From positions 83,268 to 147,267 of the forward strand of contig NZ_JAKOIW010000014.1 in the NCBI RefSeq assembly GCF_022206305.1: a DNA stretch of 64,000 nucleotides, read 5' to 3'. Each line of letters starts with the position of its first letter. Position 1 is the stretch's first letter. The stretch comes from Gordonia sp. 'Campus' (GTDB lineage: Bacteria; Actinomycetota; Actinomycetes; Mycobacteriales; Mycobacteriaceae). A model generated the notes under the pieces. That model had not been told where the DNA came from and ran no database searches. It worked only from the letters and a program-made list of their open reading frames with translations. Shown here one piece after another: positions 35,041 through 44,747 of this stretch. The position numbers were made by a program, and so were the translations under genes.

Positions 35041-35820
35041 GTGATCGAACCCCAGGGCCCGCTGCCACCCGAGATCTACTGGCGACGCCGCGTCGTCGCC
35101 GCGGGCGGCGCGCTGGTCGTCGTCGGGTTGGTGGTCGCCCTGATCGTGTGGATGACCTCGAGCGGCGACGATCCACAGAACACCGCATCGTCGCAGAGCG
35201 TTGCGCCGAGCACCTCGGCATCCACGTCGGAGTCCGCACCGCCGGCCTCCGAGCCGCAGGCCGGTGGCGCCTCGGGCGCACCTGACGGCGGAGGGGCCGG
35301 AAGCGGTGGCGCGGGCGGCGGTTCGGGTGCTCCCGCCGGTCCTCCCGCGGGCGCCTCGACTCCGCCCGAATCAGCAAGTCCCGCAGGCGTTCCCGGTGCA
35401 GCCGGGCCGGCTCTCTGCCCGGATCAGGCGATCTCGGTGGTTCTCTACACGGACAAGCCGACCTACACGATCGGGCAGAACCCCGTGTTCACGATCGTCA
35501 CCACCAATGCCGGGTTGTCCGAATGCACCCGCGACGTCGGCAAGGCCGTCCAGAACGTGATCGTGCGGACGCTCGACGGCACCCGGACGCTGTGGTCGGC
35601 GCGGGACTGTTCGCCGGTGAACACCGTCAACAACGTGGTCCTCAAGCCCGCTCAGCAGGTCAAGGACACCATCACCTGGTCGGGGACCACCAGCAGCCCC
35701 GGCTGCGAGCGCCCGCGGACCCAGGTCCCGGCCGGTTCGTACTCCGCGATCGGCAAGATCGGTGAGCGCGAATCGTTCCCGATCACGTTCAACATGGTCG
35801 CGCCCGCGCAGCAGCCCTGA
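35041..35820 (+). CDS. Membrane-anchored secreted protein (Rv3587c-like)
   Basis: 259 aa. Short cytoplasmic start (MIEPQGPLPPEIYWRRR), one membrane helix (about 18-40), a long Ser/Pro/Gly-rich linker to about residue 120, then a ~130-residue extracellular domain. That domain opens ALCPDQAISVVLYTDKPTYT and has a beta-sandwich look, with further cysteines in LSECTRDVG, SARDCSPV and SSPGCERP. The gene order canB/this/disA matches M. tuberculosis, where Rv3587c occupies this place; function unknown. GTG at 35041 lies 7 nt after TAGCGT (35028-35033). Confidence 0.8.
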   Translation: MIEPQGPLPPEIYWRRRVVAAGGALVVVGLVVALIVWMTSSGDDPQNTASSQSVAPSTSASTSESAPPASEPQAGGASGAPDGGGAGSGGAGGGSGAPAGPPAGASTPPESASPAGVPGAAGPALCPDQAISVVLYTDKPTYTIGQNPVFTIVTTNAGLSECTRDVGKAVQNVIVRTLDGTRTLWSARDCSPVNTVNNVVLKPAQQVKDTITWSGTTSSPGCERPRTQVPAGSYSAIGKIGERESFPITFNMVAPAQQP

Positions 35821-35880
35821 CCGGAACGGTCTGAGGGGTGGTGGCGACCGGAACGGTCTGAGGTTCGCAGCGGCCGGTTT

Positions 35881-36966
35881 CTAGTCGTAGCGCTCGATGC
35901 TCGTCTCGGCCAGCCGTGACAATCCCTCGCGGATGTGGCGGGCCCAGATGCTGCCGATGCCCTCCACGGCCTGCAGGTCGGCCGACGAGCTGGCGAGCAG
36001 CGCCTGCAAGGTGCCAAAACTGCGTACGAGCCGGTCGACGTGGGCGAACTGGAGCCGGGAGATCCGGGCCAGCAGGCGATAACCGCGCGGACTCATGGCG
36101 GTGTCCTGGGCGTCGATGGTCGTCGGGTAGCCGAAGGCGCCGGCGAGCAGTGTGAGATCGAGTAGGTCTGCGTCGCTGAGGTTCTCGACGACCTCCAGTG
36201 CCTGTCGGACATCCTCGGCGGTGGCCGGCTCGGGGCTCGCGTAGTAGTCGCGGACCAGCAACTCGCGCATGGTGTCGTTGTCGCTGATGAGTTCTTCGAG
36301 CTGCAGGCTCACCTGGCGGCCGTTCACACCGAGTTCGAGCACGTACTCCTCGATCTCGACCGATACCCGCCGCACCATCTCCATGCGCTGGGCGGTGGAC
36401 ATCGCATCGCGCAGCAGCACGTAGTCCTCGATCTCGGCGCGCGACAGCGCGGAGATCACCTCGTCGAGCCGGGCCTTGTAGCGCTCGAGGGTCGCCAGGG
36501 CGACGTTGGCGCGCGACAGGATCGGATCGGGGCTCTCGACGACCCGGCGCGCACCGTCGACGTAGACGCTGACGATCGACATCGACGCACTCACCGAGAT
36601 CACGGGATGGCCGGTCTGGATGGCCGTGCGTTCCGCGGCGCGGTGTCGGGTGCCGGATTCCTCGGTCGGGATCGACGGGTCGGGGACGAGTTGGACATTC
36701 GCCCGGACGATGCGCTTGCCGTCGGTCGACATCACGACCGCACCGTCCATCTTGGCGAGTTCGCGGAGCCGGGTCGGCGCGAACTCGACGTCGAGGTGGA
36801 AGCCGCCGTCGCAGATCTTCTCGACGTCGGAGTCGTGACCCAGCACGATCAGCGCGCCGGTGCCACCCCGCAGGATGCGCTCGAGGCCGTCGCGCAGGGG
36901 GGTTCCCGGCGCGACGCGCGCCAAGGTCTCGCGCGTCAGTTCCGATTTCAGCGCTTCGGTGATCAT
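35881..36966 (-). CDS. disA: DNA integrity scanning protein / diadenylate cyclase DisA
   Basis: 361 aa. Makes c-di-AMP from two ATP and scans DNA. The N-terminal DAC domain has MDGAVVMS (DGA 74-76) and [11 protein letters not shown] (105-115), the two active-site motifs. A helical linker (about 150-290) follows. The C-terminal helix-hairpin-helix DNA-binding part contains [22 protein letters not shown] at 36966. RadA regulates DisA in other bacteria; radA is the next minus-strand gene upstream, separated by the plus-strand thioesterase. Confidence 0.95.
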   Translation of the reverse strand: MITEALKSELTRETLARVAPGTPLRDGLERILRGGTGALIVLGHDSDVEKICDGGFHLDVEFAPTRLRELAKMDGAVVMSTDGKRIVRANVQLVPDPSIPTEESGTRHRAAERTAIQTGHPVISVSASMSIVSVYVDGARRVVESPDPILSRANVALATLERYKARLDEVISALSRAEIEDYVLLRDAMSTAQRMEMVRRVSVEIEEYVLELGVNGRQVSLQLEELISDNDTMRELLVRDYYASPEPATAEDVRQALEVVENLSDADLLDLTLLAGAFGYPTTIDAQDTAMSPRGYRLLARISRLQFAHVDRLVRSFGTLQALLASSSADLQAVEGIGSIWARHIREGLSRLAETSIERYD

Positions 36967-37085
36967 GTCTCCCCTTCGGCAACCACATCGCCGCGTGGGA
37001 CGTGGCCGACCGCACGCAGAGCCGCTGCCCCGCGACACCGGCCCCTTCACCGGTGACCGGGCAATGGTGACTAGGGTACCGGGAT

Positions 37086-37637
37086 GTGAAGAGCAGCAGC
37101 TTTGCGGTGCCCGACGAGCTCGACGTGCTCGAGCGTCATCCCAAGACCTCGAAGCCCGGCGAGCCCATGCGACGTCACAACCAGTCGTGCTTCGGCTGCG
37201 GCGAGGACTCCCCGCGGGGGCTGCATCTGACGGTGTTCGCGGGGGAGGGTTTCACCGTCGACGCGCAGATGCCCGTCGAACAGTGGATGGAGGGCGGCCC
37301 GGGTGTCATCCACGGCGGCATCCTGTCCAGTGCGTTCGACGACGTGATGGGCATGCTGCCCCGCCTCATCGGCCCGGCGGCGGTCACCGTGCATCTGCAG
37401 GTCGATTTCCTCAAGCCGATCCCGGTGGGGCGCACGCTGCACATCCACGCGTCGATCATGGGCAAGCAGCGACGGAAGATCTACGCGGAAGCCGTTGCGC
37501 ACCTGGGTGATCCGGAACGTCCCGTTGCCCAGGCTCATGCGGTCTTCGTGACCATCGACGCGCGCGAACACTTCGCCGAGCACATCGACAACAGTGCCAA
37601 GGCACAGGAGTACCGGGAACGGATGGATCGTCCGTAG
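37086..37637 (+). CDS. Hotdog-fold thioesterase, PaaI-like
   Basis: 183 aa. The hotdog helix region is recognisable as [20 protein letters not shown] at about 75-94. The core strands [19 protein letters not shown] match the PaaI/YigI thioesterase family, including the DFLKP-like motif. The N-terminal part has [18 protein letters not shown], common in actinobacterial members. It probably hydrolyses an acyl-CoA. GTG at 37086 follows TAGGGT (37072-37077) by 8 nt, so a leaderless start is likely. Between disA and radA, on the opposite strand to both. Confidence 0.82.
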   Translation: MKSSSFAVPDELDVLERHPKTSKPGEPMRRHNQSCFGCGEDSPRGLHLTVFAGEGFTVDAQMPVEQWMEGGPGVIHGGILSSAFDDVMGMLPRLIGPAAVTVHLQVDFLKPIPVGRTLHIHASIMGKQRRKIYAEAVAHLGDPERPVAQAHAVFVTIDAREHFAEHIDNSAKAQEYRERMDRP

Positions 37638-37640
37638 TCG

Positions 37641-39020
37641 TCAGAATGGCGCGTCCGCCGGGTGTGCGGCGCGCAGTGCGACGGCGTCGGCCAGGGTGCC
37701 GACACGCAGGATTCTGAGGCCCTTGGGGAGTTCCTCGTCGGTCGCAGCCGGGATGATCGCCTCGCGGAACCCGAGTCGCTTGGCCTCGGCCAGACGACGC
37801 GCCACCGCCGACACACGTCGGACCTCTCCGCCGAGGCCGACCTCCCCGATCACCACGGTCGACTGCGGGATGGGCTTGTTCTTGACGGTCGAGTAGACCG
37901 AGAGTGCGATGGCCAGGTCGGCCGCCGGCTCGGTGACCCGCATCCCGCCGACGGTCGAGAGGTAGACCTCGCTCTTCGCGATGGGCGTCAGACCCGCTCG
38001 GGCCTGCAGCACGGCCAGGACCATCGACACCCGGTTCATGTCGAGCCCGGAGACCGCGCGCCTCGGATTGTTCATCTCGGTGCCGTTGGCCAGCGCCTGC
38101 ACCTCGCCGACGAGCGCGCGTTTGCCGTCCATCGTGACCAGCGTGGCGCTACCGCTCACATCCGAGTCCCGCTGGTGCAGGAAGATCCCCGACGGGTCGG
38201 GCACCTGATGGATGCCGTCGTCACGCTGCTCGAAGCAACCGACCTCATCGGCCGCCCCGAATCGGTTCTTGACCCCGCGCACCATCCGGAGAGTGGAGTG
38301 CTTGTCGCCCTCGAAGGCCAGGACGACGTCGACGAGGTGTTCCAGCGACCGGGGGCCAGCGACCGTCCCCTCCTTGGTCACGTGGCCGACCAGGATGACG
38401 GCGACGCCGCGGTTCTTCGCCAGGGACACCAGCGCGGTGGTGACGGCGCGGATCTGGGTCACGCCACCGGTCACACCGTCGGCGCCGGTCGCCACGACCG
38501 TCTGGACCGAGTCGACGATCATCAGCGACGGAGCGACCGAATCGACGTGTCCGAGGATGGTGGCGAGGTCGGTCTCGGCCGCCAGGAACACGTTGGGGTG
38601 GACCGCGCCGGTGCGCTCGGCACGCATCCGGACCTGACCCGCGGACTCCTCGCCGGTGATGTAGAGGGCGGTTCGGTCGCGTTCGGCCCAGTGCTTGACC
38701 GTCTCCAACAGCAGGGTCGACTTGCCGACGCCCGGCTCACCCGCCAGCAGGATGACCGATCCGGGGACGACGCCCCGGCCGAGGACCCGGTCGAGCTCGC
38801 CGATCCCGGTGGGGACAGCGGCGGTGGCCTGCGCGTCCACCTCGGTGATGCGCAGCGCCGGACTCGTCGGCGCCACGGACGCAGTCGATCTCGACGACGT
38901 GGCCACCCCGGCGACCTCGGCGACCGTGCCCCACTCGCCGCACTCCGGACAGCGTCCGACCCATTTGGGCACCTGATGGCCGCAGCCGGTGCAGCGAAAC
39001 GACGACTTGGGTTTGGCCAC
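37641..39020 (-). CDS. radA: DNA repair protein RadA
   Basis: 459 aa. A RecA-like ATPase that aids branch migration in recombination. Zinc finger Cys10, Cys13, Cys24, Cys27; Walker A GEPGVGKS at 94-101; the RadA-specific KNRFG motif in VRGVKNRFGAADEVG; and the C-terminal Lon-like domain with STVGGMRVTEPAADLAIAL. The GTG start is 6 nt after TAGGCT on the minus strand (39032-39027), consistent with a leaderless transcript. It ends 4 nt from the convergent thioesterase stop. Confidence 0.96.
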   Translation of the reverse strand: MAKPKSSFRCTGCGHQVPKWVGRCPECGEWGTVAEVAGVATSSRSTASVAPTSPALRITEVDAQATAAVPTGIGELDRVLGRGVVPGSVILLAGEPGVGKSTLLLETVKHWAERDRTALYITGEESAGQVRMRAERTGAVHPNVFLAAETDLATILGHVDSVAPSLMIVDSVQTVVATGADGVTGGVTQIRAVTTALVSLAKNRGVAVILVGHVTKEGTVAGPRSLEHLVDVVLAFEGDKHSTLRMVRGVKNRFGAADEVGCFEQRDDGIHQVPDPSGIFLHQRDSDVSGSATLVTMDGKRALVGEVQALANGTEMNNPRRAVSGLDMNRVSMVLAVLQARAGLTPIAKSEVYLSTVGGMRVTEPAADLAIALSVYSTVKNKPIPQSTVVIGEVGLGGEVRRVSAVARRLAEAKRLGFREAIIPAATDEELPKGLRILRVGTLADAVALRAAHPADAPF

Positions 39021-39086
39021 CCGATCAGCCTAGGTGTGGACTCCGACAGCGTGCTCGTCCGGTCCCGGCGGTGGGAATCCCGGACA

Positions 39087-39125
39087 CGAGAATCGGGGCC
39101 CGGCGACACCGGACCCCGATTCTCG
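39087..39125 (-). terminator. Terminator after lpqE
   Basis: CGAGAATCGGGG (39087-39098) pairs perfectly with CCCCGATTCTCG (39114-39125); an inner CCGG/CCGG extends the stem. It lies 27 nt past the lpqE stop. Confidence 0.75.
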
Positions 39126-39151
39126 GGTACTGCAGGTTCAGTCGGCGCGGG

Positions 39152-39907
39152 TCAGTGACCGCCACCCTCGCTGTTGCCGCCGTCTTCGCCGTGGCCGCCG
39201 CCACCCTCGTGGCCTTCGCTGCCCTCGTGCTCGCCGCCGCCCTCGGCGTGGCCGCCCTCACCGTGGTCCTGGTTGTAGAACGTGGGCTCGGCGTTGCGGG
39301 CGACGTCCTGTCGCTCGAGCTCGGCGCCACTGTCGACCGGTGTGTCGACGGTGATCTCGCCGGCGTCGACCCAGCGGCCGTCGGCCTCACGCTTCTCGAA
39401 TCGGAATGTCAGGTCGGTGGTGAGCCCGGACGCGACGGTCTTGCCCGCGTTGCGGAGCTCGGCGGTCACCTTCTTCTCGATCTCGGCGTTCGCGCCGACC
39501 GGGGTGCCGCCGCGCAGGGCGAGTCCCGGCGGGATGATGCGGTCGTTGGATTCGGTGCCCTCGATGAATTCGATCTGGCCCTGCTCGGCCGTGATCTCCT
39601 TCAGTCGGTAGTAGGTCAGCGGGTCGGAGTTGGCGACCACGAAGGCGATCTCGAACGGTCCGCCGCTGCCGAAGACGGTCGGTGCGTCCTGTTCGGGGTA
39701 GAGGATCTGCACGTCGCGCAGCTGCAGAGCTTCGAAGTTGACGTTTGCGCCGTTCACGGCGGGCAGCTGGTTGGCGGTCTGCGAGATCTGTCCCGCACCG
39801 CAACCGGTCGTGCCCAGGGCGACGGCGATGCCGATGGCGGCCACCGCGGTCACCATGCGAGATGGCGCAACCGCCGACCGCCGTGCGGAAAGTGAAAGCA
39901 CTGACAC
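39152..39907 (-). CDS. lpqE: LpqE-like lipoprotein with His/Gly/Glu-rich tail
   Basis: 251 aa. Signal peptide with basic start, then lipobox TTGC (Cys36). The central domain (about 45-205) is beta-rich, opening NVNFEALQLRDVQILYP, the LpqE pattern next to carD in mycobacteria. The final ~40 residues are Gly/Glu/His-rich with repeated HGEGGHAEGGG-like units and eight histidines, which looks metal-binding. GTG with a GGGAGG site 5 nt upstream. A perfect-arm palindrome (39957-39973) sits about 50 bp upstream. Confidence 0.85.
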   Translation of the reverse strand: MSVLSLSARRSAVAPSRMVTAVAAIGIAVALGTTGCGAGQISQTANQLPAVNGANVNFEALQLRDVQILYPEQDAPTVFGSGGPFEIAFVVANSDPLTYYRLKEITAEQGQIEFIEGTESNDRIIPPGLALRGGTPVGANAEIEKKVTAELRNAGKTVASGLTTDLTFRFEKREADGRWVDAGEITVDTPVDSGAELERQDVARNAEPTFYNQDHGEGGHAEGGGEHEGSEGHEGGGGHGEDGGNSEGGGH

Positions 39908-40257
39908 CCGATCCTCCCAGGTCATACGAAGCCGACATGCAGCGCGCGAAACCCTGCACTACGCAGCGTAGTGGGCTCGGTCGGCAAAAGTGCGCCCGGG
40001 TACCCGATTGGTCACCGACGGTGGCTGCCCGCGAACACTTCCCGGGCGTGGCGGAGGCGTCCGGAACGTCGTCCGCGTGTGACGCCTGCGACGTGGCGCC
40101 GACGGTCCGTCGGAGGGCCGCGCGCCTTCACCCGAGACCCCTTGCGACCTCGCAAGAGCCCGCTCTGAAACCTGTTCACCGCGTTGACCTGCACCGTTGG
40201 GTGGGTGCCCCGAAACGCCCGTGCTAGACTGGCTCTACTCGAAAGGGGCAAGGAACA
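39908..40257. other. 350-bp divergent intergenic region between lpqE and carD, two palindromes
   Basis: No gene. CACTACGC-A-GCGTAGTG (39957-39973) is a 17-bp palindrome overlapping a possible minus-strand -10 (TACGCT) for lpqE. CTTGCGA-CC-TCGCAAG (40141-40156) is a 16-bp palindrome about 70 bp before the carD -10. TAGACT (40225-40230) is a good carD -10, giving a leader of about 20 nt that contains AAGGGGCAAGGA. Confidence 0.7.
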
Positions 40258-40746
40258 TTGAATTTCAAAGTTGGCGACACCGTCGTTTACCCCCATCACG
40301 GTGCTGCTCGGGTCGAAGACATCGTGACCCGGACCATCAAGGGTGAGCAGATCGAATACCTTGTTCTCAAGGTTGCCGACGGTGACATGACCGTTCAGAT
40401 TCCCTCGACGAAGCTCGAGTACGTGGGCGTTCGCGACGTCGTCGGACAGGAAGGCCTCGACCAGGTCTTCCAGGTTCTGCGGGCCCCGCACACCGAGGAG
40501 CCGACGAACTGGGCACGCCGGTTCAAGGCCAACCAGGAGAAGCTGATCTCGGGCGACATCATCAAGGTCGCGGAGATCGTGCGTGACCTGTGGCGTCGCG
40601 AGCAGGATCGCGGCCTGTCGGCCGGTGAGAAGCGGATGCTGACCCGTGCCCGTCGTGTTCTGGTCGACGAGCTCTCGCTCGCTCAGAACACCAACGACGA
40701 GAAGGCCACCAGCATCCTGGACGAGGTCCTGGCCGCCGCTTCCTGA
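40258..40746 (+). CDS. carD: RNA polymerase-binding transcription factor CarD
   Basis: 162 aa, the mycobacterial length, collinear with M. tuberculosis CarD to the last residue. The N-terminal Tudor-like RNA-polymerase-binding domain ([20 protein letters not shown]) is followed by a helical DNA-binding domain with the wedge tryptophan region [14 protein letters not shown] and [14 protein letters not shown]. CarD stabilises open promoter complexes, including rRNA promoters. The start is TTG (40258), with AAGGA 5 nt upstream, unusual but in register. Followed by ispD after 30 nt. Confidence 0.96.
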   Translation: MNFKVGDTVVYPHHGAARVEDIVTRTIKGEQIEYLVLKVADGDMTVQIPSTKLEYVGVRDVVGQEGLDQVFQVLRAPHTEEPTNWARRFKANQEKLISGDIIKVAEIVRDLWRREQDRGLSAGEKRMLTRARRVLVDELSLAQNTNDEKATSILDEVLAAAS

Positions 40747-40776
40747 TCGCGGGTCGTATCTGATCCAGGATCCACA

Positions 40777-41469
40777 GTGACCCCTACGCCGGACGATTCC
40801 GGCGCAGAAGTCTGCATCATCATCCCGGCCGCCGGGTCGGGAACCCGACTCGGCGAGCCGGTACCGAAGGCCTTCGTCGACCTGTGTGGTCGGACGATCA
40901 TCGAGAGATGCGTCGACAACATCCCCGCATCGCTGGGTGCTTCTGTCGTCGTGGTCGTGCCGGCCGATCTCGTCGATCGGACCCGTGAGCTCATCCCGCA
41001 TGTGACCGTCGTGGCCGGCGGCGACCATCGGTCGGAATCCGTGCGCGCCGGCATCGCTGCGGCTGGGGATGCCCGCATACTCCTCGTCCACGATGCCGCC
41101 CGGCCGCTCACACCGGCCCGCGTCTTCACCGAGGTGGTCGATGCGGTCCGCTCAGGCCGCTCGGCAGTGGTTCCGGGCGTACCCGTCGTGGACACCCTCA
41201 AACAGGTCGAGCCCGCCTCGGATGGTCCCCTCCGCGTCTCCCGCACCGTCGACCGCGAGGAGCTCCGCGCCGTTCAGACCCCGCAGGGGTTCACCCGAGA
41301 CGCCCTGCTCCGAGCCCATGCCGACGACACCGGTCTCGCGACCGACGACGCCGGCCTCGCCGAGAGATGCGGGATCGAAGTCCACGTCGTACCGGGAGAC
41401 CCATTGGCCATGAAGATCACCACCCCCTGGGACCTGCGAATCGTCCGTGACGTGGTGGGGGAGTCGTGA
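40777..41469 (+). CDS. ispD: 2-C-methyl-D-erythritol 4-phosphate cytidylyltransferase (IspD)
   Basis: 230 aa. Third step of the MEP isoprenoid pathway: CTP plus MEP. The nucleotide-binding Gly-rich loop [19 protein letters not shown] is at about 15-33. [12 protein letters not shown] and [14 protein letters not shown] are family signatures. GTG at 40777 with AGGA about 7 nt upstream. The end overlaps ispF by 4 nt (GTGA), so the two are translationally coupled. Confidence 0.96.
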   Translation: MTPTPDDSGAEVCIIIPAAGSGTRLGEPVPKAFVDLCGRTIIERCVDNIPASLGASVVVVVPADLVDRTRELIPHVTVVAGGDHRSESVRAGIAAAGDARILLVHDAARPLTPARVFTEVVDAVRSGRSAVVPGVPVVDTLKQVEPASDGPLRVSRTVDREELRAVQTPQGFTRDALLRAHADDTGLATDDAGLAERCGIEVHVVPGDPLAMKITTPWDLRIVRDVVGES

Positions 41470-41933
41470 GGGTCGGCATCGGGACCGACGCCCATCGAGT
41501 CGACGCCACCGCCCAGTGCTGGATGGTCGGTCTGCATTTCCCCGACGAACCCGGTTGTGAGGGCCACTCCGACGGAGACGTCGGCGCCCACGCCCTGTGC
41601 GACGCCGTGCTCTCGGCCGCCGGACTCGGTGACCTCGGCTCGGTTTTCGGAACCGGCCGTCCGGAATGGGAGGGCGTCTCCGGACTCGAGATGCTCGCGC
41701 ATGTACGGACCCTCGTCGAAGCCGACGGCCTGCGGGTGGTGAACGCGGCCGTGCAGATCGTGGGCAACCGGCCGAAGATCGGGTCCCGGCGCGCGGAAGC
41801 ACAGCAGGTGCTCTCCGAGGCGCTCGGCGGTCCGGTCTCGGTATCGGCGACCACGACCGACGGTCTCGGCATGACCGGCCGCGGCGAGGGCATCGCAGCC
41901 GTCGCGACCGCTCTCCTCGACGCGGTCGACTAG
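41466..41933 (+). CDS. ispF: 2-C-methyl-D-erythritol 2,4-cyclodiphosphate synthase (IspF)
   Basis: 155 aa. Makes the cyclodiphosphate in the MEP pathway. Metal ligands Asp8 and His10 are in GTDAHRVD, with [16 protein letters not shown] as the second metal site and [17 protein letters not shown] at the C-terminus. Its TAG shares the CTAG at 41930-41933 with the stop of the convergent glycosyltransferase. In M. tuberculosis the next gene is cysS; here an 8.2-kb block intervenes. Confidence 0.96.
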   Translation: MRVGIGTDAHRVDATAQCWMVGLHFPDEPGCEGHSDGDVGAHALCDAVLSAAGLGDLGSVFGTGRPEWEGVSGLEMLAHVRTLVEADGLRVVNAAVQIVGNRPKIGSRRAEAQQVLSEALGGPVSVSATTTDGLGMTGRGEGIAAVATALLDAVD

Positions 41934-43168
41934 CGGCCCGCAGCGACGCCCGACAAGATCTCGCACGTCCGCCCGACAGCCTCGGCCGGCGGGGTCAGCT
42001 GGCCCGCGAGACGTACGGCGCCCGCGGCGATCTCGGGATCGGTGAGTGGCTCGAGATCCGACGGGCCGAATCGCGCGAGTCGATTTCCCGCTCCCGCACC
42101 GGATCTGCGGAGCGCCGCCGCCCACATGGGTTGGTCGGCGCTGAGCCAGGCGATGACCGACGGGATACCCGCCCGGATCACCGCGGCCGTGGTGCCTGCG
42201 CCGCCGTGGTGCACCGCGCCACGACAGCGGGGCAGCAGCGCCTCGTGGTCCACCGGCCCGGTGACCTGGAGCAGCCGATCATGTTCGGGCAGTTGGTGAT
42301 CGGTGTGGCCGATGACCCGGAGCCCGCGATCGAGCAGCGCGGTCACGATGCCGGCTATCTGATCGGCGGTGATCTTCATGCTGCCGAAGCCGACGTAGAC
42401 CGGCGGCTCGGCCGCGTCGGCCCATTCGACGGCGGCCGGGGTGGCATCGGTATCCGACATCATCGCCGTACGAATGACGTTGTCGGGCAACAGGAAGCCG
42501 ACCAGCGGGCGCTGCGGACCCCAGTCCTGCGTCAGCCCGGGGAACAGTGCGGCGTCGTACGCCTGGATCTCGGGGACGCCCTGGTTGCGCAGCCGTCGTC
42601 CCAGCGGCCCCTTCGCCCGCGGGAGGTCGAGTTCGTCGCGCAATCGGCGGTCGGCTCCGCGGACGGTCATCCAGTACGTCAGATCCGCCAGACGCCATAC
42701 GGTGCGCGACACGGGCCGCGGGTAGCGACGGTACTGCGGGTCCAGACTCGAGTTGGGGCGCAACGGGCAGTAGTGCAGCGGTACGAACGGGATGCCGCGA
42801 CTCCGCGCGATCGCGTCCGCGCGATCCTGGGCCAGCGGGCCGGTCACGAGGAGATCCGCGTCGTCGGCCAAGTCCCCCATCACCCGCTCCGATGTCGCCC
42901 GCCCGTATTCGGCGACCTCGCCGAGTGCGCGCAACCGGGTGCGCGGGTTCTTGGACTTGAGGCGCTCCTTGACCAAGGGGCTGGCCAGGAGATCGGCGGT
43001 CGCAGGCGCGAGGGCCCGGGTCGGCAGGCCGGATTTCGCGACCAGGTCCACCAGGTCCTCCGGCACCGCGCACCGAACGTCGTGACCGCCTCGGACCAGT
43101 TCCGCCCCCACCGCCACGGCTGGCTGGATGTCGCCCCTGCTGCCGTGCATGGCGAACGCGAACCTCAT
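41930..43168 (-). CDS. Glycosyltransferase, GT1/GT28 (UGT-like) family
   Basis: 412 aa. The N-terminal Rossmann domain opens [18 protein letters not shown], typical of sterol/rhamnosyl/macrolide-type GTs. The C-terminal nucleotide-sugar signature is [20 protein letters not shown] followed by [11 protein letters not shown]. Inverting, cytoplasmic, soluble or membrane-associated. Acceptor could be a lipid. ATG overlaps the stop of the acyltransferase gene (43165-43168), so the two form an operon read away from the mycolyltransferase. Closest functional types are GPL-like rhamnosyl- and sterol glucosyltransferases; the real sugar is unknown. Confidence 0.85.
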   Translation of the reverse strand: MRFAFAMHGSRGDIQPAVAVGAELVRGGHDVRCAVPEDLVDLVAKSGLPTRALAPATADLLASPLVKERLKSKNPRTRLRALGEVAEYGRATSERVMGDLADDADLLVTGPLAQDRADAIARSRGIPFVPLHYCPLRPNSSLDPQYRRYPRPVSRTVWRLADLTYWMTVRGADRRLRDELDLPRAKGPLGRRLRNQGVPEIQAYDAALFPGLTQDWGPQRPLVGFLLPDNVIRTAMMSDTDATPAAVEWADAAEPPVYVGFGSMKITADQIAGIVTALLDRGLRVIGHTDHQLPEHDRLLQVTGPVDHEALLPRCRGAVHHGGAGTTAAVIRAGIPSVIAWLSADQPMWAAALRRSGAGAGNRLARFGPSDLEPLTDPEIAAGAVRLAGQLTPPAEAVGRTCEILSGVAAGR

Positions 43169-44526
43169 GCGCCCCAGGGCTTTCCGTGCAGATCCCAGGC
43201 GGCGAGTTCGTCGGTCACCAGCCGTCGAAGGGTGTGGGCGTCCGGGATTCGGGCCGGGTCGAGCGAGCTGATGCTGAACATCACGTGGTCGTCGTCGACT
43301 CCACACCACCCACTGATCCCGCCGTTGCGGTCACGCAACTTCGTGGCGTCGTCCGTGGCGGTTATCGCCCTGATCGCGATCGCGCCGCGCACACCCGTTC
43401 CGAGGGTGGCGAATTCGTCGGGAAACGCACCGACGTTGGACGCGAGACAGAGGGGAGTGGTTGCGTTCGCGGCGAGGCGACGCGTCATCGACTCGCTGAG
43501 TGCCTGCAGGATGACCGCACGCTGGGCCACCACACCGGAATTGGCGGCCAGCCTGCCGTAGGCCTCTTTGCAGGCCGCGCGTATTCCGGACAGGTCCTCG
43601 TAGCGGCCGGGTAGGACCTCGACGAAGGCCGTGGCGCCGGACGTGGCATTCGCCCGACGGTCGTCGGTCGTGCGTGAGGACACGGGCAACGAGACCGGGA
43701 CGACGTCGCCGGACGACACGCGGCCGCTGCGTTCCAGGACGCCCACCATCAATGCCGCGAAGAGGCTGTTGTCGGTGCCGCCCCGGGTCGCGGCGGCCGC
43801 GGTGTAGTCGGCGACCGGTATGCGCATCGTGACGTTGGGGGTGATCTCGGCGGCTGTCAGCGCGGCGGCTGGAGCCGGGGCCGGGCCGCCGGTCACCCGC
43901 GCCGGGGAGGCCGGCGGACCCGACCGGCTCGACCGCCAGACCTCGAATCCGGTCCGAGCCGCCGTCCACACCAGATCGGCGGCGTCCCGCACATTCGAGT
44001 AGAGCCCGGGATCGGCACCGGCCGCGTAGTCGACATCGTGGACCGCCTCGATGATCGCCATGGTGCCGGTGCCCCCGTCGGCGATGGCGTGATTGATCGT
44101 CAGAGATGCGAGAACGGCGCCGCCGTCGGCGGTCCTGGCGATGTCCATGCGCCACGAGGGGCCGTGCGTGATGTCGAGGGGGTGCGCGGCCATCCGTCGA
44201 CCCCAGAGTTCCTCGTCCCCCACCGGGACCGTGTCGGTCTGCACGGTGACGAGACCCGCGTCCGGGGTGTAACGCCAGTGGGCGCGTCCGGGGCCGGGAT
44301 GGGTGGCGACCAACCTGCTCAACCGCCCGTGCCGCATCCGAGTCGCCACCGCCTCGAGGGCGTCGATGTCGATGTCGCCGGGAAAGTGCCAGAGGGTCTG
44401 GGTCACCACCGGGAGTCCGAGGGTGTTGCCCATCATGACGAAGAGATGGTCATCGGCCGTCAGTCTGTCGACGTTCGAGTCGTCGATCGGACCGGTGACT
44501 CGGCGGACCAGGGACGGGAGATTCAT
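43165..44526 (-). CDS. Condensation-fold acyltransferase (wax ester synthase/PapA-like), HxxxDG
   Basis: 453 aa. The active-site motif HAIADGG (His146, Asp150) lies in LASLTINHAIADGGTG, as in WS/DGAT and PapA acyltransferases. The N-terminal block TADDHLFVMMGNTLG resembles the WS/DGAT opening, and NATSGATAFVEVLPGRYED and LCLASNVGAFPDEF fit their C-terminal half. It would join an acyl-CoA to an alcohol or sugar. First gene of a two-gene operon with the glycosyltransferase, facing the mycolyltransferase across 221 bp. Only about 450 aa and no TM helix. Confidence 0.75.
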   Translation of the reverse strand: MNLPSLVRRVTGPIDDSNVDRLTADDHLFVMMGNTLGLPVVTQTLWHFPGDIDIDALEAVATRMRHGRLSRLVATHPGPGRAHWRYTPDAGLVTVQTDTVPVGDEELWGRRMAAHPLDITHGPSWRMDIARTADGGAVLASLTINHAIADGGTGTMAIIEAVHDVDYAAGADPGLYSNVRDAADLVWTAARTGFEVWRSSRSGPPASPARVTGGPAPAPAAALTAAEITPNVTMRIPVADYTAAAATRGGTDNSLFAALMVGVLERSGRVSSGDVVPVSLPVSSRTTDDRRANATSGATAFVEVLPGRYEDLSGIRAACKEAYGRLAANSGVVAQRAVILQALSESMTRRLAANATTPLCLASNVGAFPDEFATLGTGVRGAIAIRAITATDDATKLRDRNGGISGWCGVDDDHVMFSISSLDPARIPDAHTLRRLVTDELAAWDLHGKPWGA

Positions 44527-44747
44527 GTACGCACCTGTCGTTTGTGCATGTCGGCGAACGCGAACGGGATGCGCACGCCGCTTCGAACGCGGGTCGGCGT
44601 GCAGACCGGCGCCTACTTCGCTCGCCGAACTATCAATTCGGGTGGAATCAGGTTACTGTCGTGACCTGCATAGGGCTACCTAACCTGTAGCGCTGTATTT
44701 CATGATCCTGACCTCTTTTTCCCGCTGATCTCGGAGGACGCGACGAC
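44527..44747. other. Divergent promoter region of the accessory glycolipid block
   Basis: Contains a TACTGT -10 candidate (44654-44659) for the mycolyltransferase, whose GGAGG site is at about 44731. TAGGGCTACCTAACCT (44671-44686) carries a perfect right half of an IdeR box (CTAACCT) with a poor left half. No gene seen. Confidence 0.5.
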
